A stretch of 64,000 nt of DNA from Stappia sp. 28M-7 (GTDB lineage: Bacteria > Pseudomonadota > Alphaproteobacteria > Rhizobiales > Stappiaceae): NCBI RefSeq assembly GCF_014252955.1, contig NZ_JACMIA010000001.1, forward strand, positions 3,928,258-3,992,257, in the 5' to 3' direction. The translations under genes and the position numbers were made by a program. This document shows positions 59,899-64,000 of this stretch, one piece after another. Under the pieces are notes generated by a model. The model did not search any database, was not told where the DNA came from, and saw nothing but the letters and a program-made list of their open reading frames with translations. Position 1 is the first letter of the stretch; each line of letters starts with the position of its first letter.

Positions 59899-60873
59899 AT
59901 GAACCGTCGACATTTCGTGCTGGCCGCAGGCTGCATCGCCGCAACCCTCGGACTGGCAACGCCGGTCCTGGCCGAGGGATATCCCGACCGCCCGGTCACG
60001 CTCGTCGTGCCTTTTTCTCCCGGTGGCGGAACGGACCTGCTGGCGCGGCTGGTCTCGAGCAAGCTGGAGACCGCGCTCGGCGCGCCGGTGGTTGTCGACA
60101 ACCGCCCCGGCGCCAGTGGTGCCGTCGCCGGCGCCTACGTGAAGACGCAGCCGGCCGACGGCTACACGCTGCTGTTCGGAACATCCTCGACCAACGCGAT
60201 CTCGCCGGTCCTGCACGAGGACAAGATGGGCGACATGCTGACCGGCCTCGATCCGGTGAGCCTCATCGCCAACAGTGCGCTCATTCTCGTGGTTCCCGCT
60301 TCCTCGCCGATCACGGATCTCAAGGGCTATGTGGAAGCCTCGAAAGAGCGCCCGCTCACCTATGGCACCTTCGGCGTCGGCTCCACGCCGCACCTTCTGG
60401 GAACGCTCTTCGCCTCCAAGGCCGGCGCTGACATGATCCACGTGCCCTACAAGGGGTCGGCCCCGGCCGTTGCCGACGTGACCGGTGGCCATACCGACAG
60501 CGCCTTCCTGACGGTGACCGCGCTCACTGCCTCGCTTCAGGACGAGGCGATGCGCGGCCTTGCGGTCGCCGCGGCCGGACGCCTGTCGCAGTTCCCCGAC
60601 ATCCCGACCTTCGCCGAAGAGGGGTATGACAGCCTCGACGACGCCGGCTGGTTCGGGATCTTCGCCCCGGCGGGAGTGCCGGCGGAGATCCGCGCCCAGG
60701 TGTCCAAGGCTGTCCGCTCGGTCCTCGACCAGCCGGAAGCGCAGGATGAATTCGCCAAGCTCGGCGTCACGGCGCAGGGCAGTTCTCCGGAAGAGCTGGA
60801 GAAGAAGCGCGACGCCTCCGTGGCGCTGGTGAAGCACATCCTCGCCACCACCAATATCGACATCTCCAAGTAA
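59899..60873 (+). CDS. tctC: Tripartite tricarboxylate transporter substrate-binding protein (Bug family)
   Basis: 324 residues with a signal peptide of about 25 residues ending VLA. Ligand loops: VVPFSPGGGTDLLARLVSSKL and VVVDNRPGASGAVAGAYV, then PADGYTLLFGTSS, GTFGVGSTPHLLG and HVPYKGSAPAVADVTGGH. An excellent ribosome site precedes the ATG. It is first in an operon of transporter, DUF1185, hydrolase and regulator genes. Confidence 0.93.
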   Translation: MNRRHFVLAAGCIAATLGLATPVLAEGYPDRPVTLVVPFSPGGGTDLLARLVSSKLETALGAPVVVDNRPGASGAVAGAYVKTQPADGYTLLFGTSSTNAISPVLHEDKMGDMLTGLDPVSLIANSALILVVPASSPITDLKGYVEASKERPLTYGTFGVGSTPHLLGTLFASKAGADMIHVPYKGSAPAVADVTGGHTDSAFLTVTALTASLQDEAMRGLAVAAAGRLSQFPDIPTFAEEGYDSLDDAGWFGIFAPAGVPAEIRAQVSKAVRSVLDQPEAQDEFAKLGVTAQGSSPEELEKKRDASVALVKHILATTNIDISK

Positions 60874-60894
60874 ACCGAAAAGGTCACCGACACG

Positions 60895-61485
60895 ATGCGT
60901 CGAGACAACATCGCCGACTACCGGATCCGCCGTTGGTACATCCAGGAACAGGAAGTTCTTGCCAACGAGACCTATCAGTCGGACGACGGCTCCCCCTTGC
61001 GCAAGATCCTGATCGCAGCCGCGATCAGGAACCCCTATGCGGGCCGGTTCAGCGAAGATCTGAGCGAGATCATCGATGGCAGCGACAAGCTGGGAGAGGA
61101 ATTTGCCCGGCGCATCCTCGCCGCCCTCGGCGGCGCGCAGGCCGAAAGCTACGGCAAGGCCTGCGTCGTCGGCAGCGCGGGTGAATACGAGCACGGCAAC
61201 GCGTTCATCACCGCCCGCTTCGCCACTCCGATCCGCCAGGTGCTTCCGGGTGCGAAGGAGTGGATCCCCTCCACCGGCAAGCGCAGCGGACCGGGCGCCC
61301 TGATCGATGTCCCGCTCGCCCACGCCGGCGAACTGTTTGCGCGCGCCTACTACGACACGGTGAGCGCCCATTTCGACGATGCGCCCAATGCCGACGAGGT
61401 GGTGGTGGTTTTCGCCGTTGCGACGCGCGGACGCATCCACGCCCGCCTCGGCGGACCCGAGGCCGCACCGCTCGCGGCCGAATAA
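60895..61485 (+). CDS. DUF1185 ('amino acid synthesis') family protein
   Basis: 196 residues. RKILIAAAIRNPYAGRFSEDL, GKACVVGSAGEYEHGNAFI and TPIRQVLPGAKEWIPSTGKR fit the AA_synth/DUF1185 family. The family name comes from an old tentative assignment and the reaction is unknown; members often sit in amide or cyclic-compound degradation clusters. Found here between a TTT binding protein and an alpha/beta hydrolase, it is probably a catabolic enzyme. Confidence 0.8.
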   Translation: MRRDNIADYRIRRWYIQEQEVLANETYQSDDGSPLRKILIAAAIRNPYAGRFSEDLSEIIDGSDKLGEEFARRILAALGGAQAESYGKACVVGSAGEYEHGNAFITARFATPIRQVLPGAKEWIPSTGKRSGPGALIDVPLAHAGELFARAYYDTVSAHFDDAPNADEVVVVFAVATRGRIHARLGGPEAAPLAAE

Positions 61486-61502
61486 GCTACGGAGCCGACA
61501 AG

Positions 61503-62372
61503 ATGGACCGGGAGCACTCCAATTTCGTTCAGCTCAACGGGCTGCGATTTCACTATCTCACCTGGGGTGATCCCGGCCGTCCGATGCTGATCTGCCTGCA
61601 CGGTTTGCGCAGCTACGGCCGAACCTTTGCCGGGCTCGCGGAAACCCTCGCGGATAGCTTCTACGTGGTGGCGCCCGACCAGCGCGGCCGGGGGGAAACG
61701 GACTGGGACCCGGCAAAAAACTACTTTGCCGATCAGTACGCAGCTGACCTTGGCGCCCTCATCGATCATCTGGGCGCCGAGACGGTTCATGTTCTCGGCC
61801 ACTCGATGGGCGGTATCAACGCGCTGGCCTATGCACTCACCCATGCCGACCGGTTTGCATCGCTGATCCTTGAGGACAGCGGGCCGGAAGCCGATGGCAG
61901 CGCTGGCATCGAGCGGATCCTGAAGGAGCTGCAAACGACGCCGCTCTCCTTCACAAGCCTGGACGAGGCCCGCGCCTTCTGGCGGTCGATCCGGCCCAAC
62001 GTGACCGAGGCGGCGATCGAATCGCGTGTGGCCAACTCGATGAAGACCGTAGGCGGCAAGATCGTCTGGCGCCACGACCAGCGCGGGATCGGGGAGTGCC
62101 GGATCAAGCAGGCGAGCGTCCGCCCGAACCCGAACCTCTGGCCTGCCCTGTCCAGCCTCGCCTGCCCCGTCCTGGTCCTGCGCGGCGCCAAGTCCGACTA
62201 TCTCGATGCAGCACGCGTGCAGCGGATGTGCGAGACGAATCCGCGCGTGGCGGCCCAGGAGATTGAAGGTGCCGGCCACTACGTGCACGACGACAATCCG
62301 GTAAGCTTCAACGCCGTGGTCGGTGCGTTCCTCGACCGCGTCATCGGGGCGAGAGGAGCCGGACGGAGATAA
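61503..62372 (+). CDS. Alpha/beta hydrolase
   Basis: 289 residues. LICLHGLRSYGRTF is the oxyanion region, VVAPDQRGRGETDWD is typical of the family, GHSMGGINALAYA is the nucleophile elbow with Ser, AKSDYLD supplies the acid and GAGHYVHDDNP the His. GGAGCC precedes the ATG. It resembles ester, lactone or C-C hydrolases of degradation pathways; substrate unknown. The stop (TAA) and the next ATG are one base apart. Confidence 0.88.
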   Translation: MDREHSNFVQLNGLRFHYLTWGDPGRPMLICLHGLRSYGRTFAGLAETLADSFYVVAPDQRGRGETDWDPAKNYFADQYAADLGALIDHLGAETVHVLGHSMGGINALAYALTHADRFASLILEDSGPEADGSAGIERILKELQTTPLSFTSLDEARAFWRSIRPNVTEAAIESRVANSMKTVGGKIVWRHDQRGIGECRIKQASVRPNPNLWPALSSLACPVLVLRGAKSDYLDAARVQRMCETNPRVAAQEIEGAGHYVHDDNPVSFNAVVGAFLDRVIGARGAGRR

Positions 62373-62373
62373 G

Positions 62374-63060
62374 ATGGATACCAAGGCCAGCAATCCCGCG
62401 CGCGTCCGCGGGGCCAGTGTGCGCGAGCGCGTCACCAATGCCCTTCGCGCCGACATCATCACGGGCGTGTTCGTTCCCGGCCAGCGCCTGTCAGAGGCCG
62501 AGCTGTGCTCCCATCTCGACGCCTCCCGTACGCCGGTTCGCGAAGCGCTTCGCCAGCTGGAGGCGGAGCGGCTCGTCGAGGTGCGCCCCAACCGGGGGCC
62601 GATCGTTGTGAAGCTCGGCCCAGAGGAGGCCGAGCGGATCTACGACGTGCGCGAGCTGATCGAACCGGAAGTCGTCCGCCTCTTCGCGCTTGCTGCAACC
62701 GGCGAGCAGCTGGAGCAGATGGACGAGGCACTCGTGGAATTCGAGCAAGCTTCATCCGAGGGACTCAATCCGGCTCAGCTGATCCTGGCCACCACCACCT
62801 TCTACGAGGTGATGTTCCAGGGCTGCACCAACGACATCCTCGCCGACATCCTGCGCGGCCTTCTTGCCCGGGTGAACCTGCTGCGCTCGCGCTCCATGTC
62901 CCGGCCCGGCCGACCGAAGGAAAGCCTGAAGGAGATGCGGGACATCCTGTCATGCATCCGCGCCAGGGACGTTCCCGGCGCCCAGCAGGCCGCAATCACG
63001 CACATTCGCAACGCCCGCGCCCAGGCAAGGGCTGCAATGCCGGCCCCTACCGCCCCCTAA
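62374..63060 (+). CDS. GntR-family regulator, FCD type
   Basis: 228 residues. HTH at about 14-75 (RERVTNALRADIITGVFVPGQRLSEAELCSHLDASRTPVREALRQLEAERLVEVRPNRG), then an FCD domain. It is encoded inside the operon it probably controls, so autoregulation through the repeat at 59854-59873 is likely. ACGGAGATAAG precedes the ATG. Confidence 0.9.
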   Translation: MDTKASNPARVRGASVRERVTNALRADIITGVFVPGQRLSEAELCSHLDASRTPVREALRQLEAERLVEVRPNRGPIVVKLGPEEAERIYDVRELIEPEVVRLFALAATGEQLEQMDEALVEFEQASSEGLNPAQLILATTTFYEVMFQGCTNDILADILRGLLARVNLLRSRSMSRPGRPKESLKEMRDILSCIRARDVPGAQQAAITHIRNARAQARAAMPAPTAP

Positions 63061-63081
63061 TCCCGCAAGGACACCGACGCC

Positions 63082-63522
63082 ATGCAGCCGAAGCTCAATC
63101 GTGACGCCGTGAGCGGGTTCCTGCTCGCCTTGATCGGAGCCGCAGCCGCCTACCGCGCCCTCGACTACGGCATCGGCAGCGCGGCGCGCATGGGGTCCGG
63201 CTATTTTCCGTTGCTGATCGGCGGGGCATTGGTGTTGCTCGGCGCGGTGATCGGCATCGGCGGCCTGCGCGCATCGGCAACGCCTGTGCACATTCCCTGG
63301 CGCGAGTTGATTCTGATCGCGCTCAGCGTCGCGAGCTTTGCGCTGACCATCGGCCGCTTCGGCCTGTTTCCGGCCCTTGGCATCTCGGGCCTGCTCGCGT
63401 GCCTGGCCGACCGCGACGTCGGGTTGCGACGAACCATCGGCATCGTCCTCTTCTCCTGCGTTCTCGTCTGGCTCGTCTTCGTGATCGGGCTGAATTCCCC
63501 CGCAGCTTTGATCAAGGTGTGA
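63082..63522 (+). CDS. tctB: Tripartite tricarboxylate transporter, small permease
   Basis: 146 residues and four helices; it shows GSAARMGSGYFPLLIGGALVLLGAVI, the conserved TctB segment. CAAGGACACCG lies before the ATG. It is four bases from the start of tctA and 21 bases after the GntR gene. Confidence 0.9.
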   Translation: MQPKLNRDAVSGFLLALIGAAAAYRALDYGIGSAARMGSGYFPLLIGGALVLLGAVIGIGGLRASATPVHIPWRELILIALSVASFALTIGRFGLFPALGISGLLACLADRDVGLRRTIGIVLFSCVLVWLVFVIGLNSPAALIKV

Positions 63523-63526
63523 TCCG

Positions 63527-64000
63527 ATGGAGTTGTTCACGCTCGGCTTCGCCTCGCTGACGCTGACCTCCGTGGTCTATTGCTTCGCGGGAGTTTTCCT
63601 TGGAACCCTGATCGGCGTGCTGCCCGGCGTCGGAGCGCTGTCGGCAATCTCGCTGCTGATGCCGGTCTCCTTCTATCTCGACCCGACGACGGCACTGGTC
63701 TTCCTGTCGGGGATCTATTACGGCGCCGAATATGGCGGCTCGACCGCCTCCATCATGCTCAACCTGCCGGGCACCTCGTCGAACGCCATCACCTGCCTCG
63801 ATGGCTATCCGATGGCCCAGAACGGAAAGGCGGGCGTGGCGCTTACCGTCACCACCTATGTGTCCTTCTTCGGAGGAACCGTCGGTATCCTGCTGCTGAC
63901 CTTCCTCTCGCCGATCATCAGCCGACTGGCCGTGGCCGTCGGCCCTTCAGAATATGCTGCGATCCTGCTGCTGAGCATCATCATGGCGGCGACGATCTCC
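63527..64000 (+). CDS. tctA: Tripartite tricarboxylate transporter, large permease (cut by right edge)
   Basis: The first 158 codons of tctA; the rest lies outside the window. The TctA signature appears as FLGTLIGVLPGVGALSAISLLMP, followed by SGIYYGAEYGGSTASIMLNLPGT and SSNAITCLDGYPMAQNGKAG. The ATG at 63527 stands four bases after the tctB stop. It completes the TTT transporter encoded with the tctC at 59899. Confidence 0.92.
   Translation, partial: MELFTLGFASLTLTSVVYCFAGVFLGTLIGVLPGVGALSAISLLMPVSFYLDPTTALVFLSGIYYGAEYGGSTASIMLNLPGTSSNAITCLDGYPMAQNGKAGVALTVTTYVSFFGGTVGILLLTFLSPIISRLAVAVGPSEYAAILLLSIIMAATIS

Overview
The window is GC-rich alphaproteobacterial chromosome, most likely Hyphomicrobiales. 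The evidence is a NepR-type anti-sigma factor with repeated GGAAC-N16/17-CGTT (EcfG, general stress) promoters, an HWE-family histidine kinase, small DUF3008/BON stress proteins, fdsGBACD formate dehydrogenase and many TRAP and TTT transporters. A Stappiaceae-like marine or soil heterotroph would fit, but genus is a guess. I see no rRNA, tRNA, CRISPR array, intact insertion sequence or prophage.

Region 1 (about 0.4-17 kb) looks like a stress and respiration island: an HWE kinase, BON proteins, an EEP hydrolase/phospholipase-D-like pair, periplasmic Cu/Zn SOD, an alternative haem-copper oxidase (subunit II, a fused I-III protein, a small membrane protein) with DUF2231, CopD/HemJ-like and CtaG proteins, a small NepR, several tiny proteins, trehalose-6-phosphate synthase and an MprF-like flippase-domain protein. 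At least nine EcfG-type promoter matches lie in front of these genes on both strands, so most of the island reads as one general-stress regulon.

Region 2 (17-25.5 kb) is a co-oriented set with overlapping genes: TRAP transporter (dctP, dctQ, dctM), pyrK, class 1B pyrD, an M20 carbamoyl-amino-acid amidase and a PyrC-type dihydroorotase, with a divergent XRE-type regulator. The enzymes in order could convert orotate to dihydroorotate, then carbamoylaspartate, then aspartate, so I read it as a candidate orotate (or dihydroorotate/ureidosuccinate) uptake and degradation operon.

Region 3 (25.5-38.6 kb) holds two further TRAP catabolic clusters. One has a GntR regulator, a D-2-hydroxyacid dehydrogenase, dctPQM, a GMC oxidoreductase and an FAH-family hydrolase. 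The other is controlled by a divergent LysR gene and has a cupin protein, an alpha/beta hydrolase and dctPQM.

Region 4 (38.6-51 kb) is formate/oxalate metabolism: a DUF188 protein, fdsGBACD, an OFA-family MFS carrier, and a sigma-54 two-component system. The carrier has a -24/-12 promoter and twin 13-bp palindromes upstream that look like the regulator's enhancer sites.

Region 5 (51-64 kb) has dihydroxyacetone kinase, a patch of gene debris (a CoA-transferase tail and a broken LysR gene), a beta-hydroxyacid dehydrogenase and aldehyde dehydrogenase with tctCBA transporter genes, a divergent GntR, and a second TTT operon (tctC, DUF1185, alpha/beta hydrolase, GntR, tctB, tctA) that runs off the right edge.
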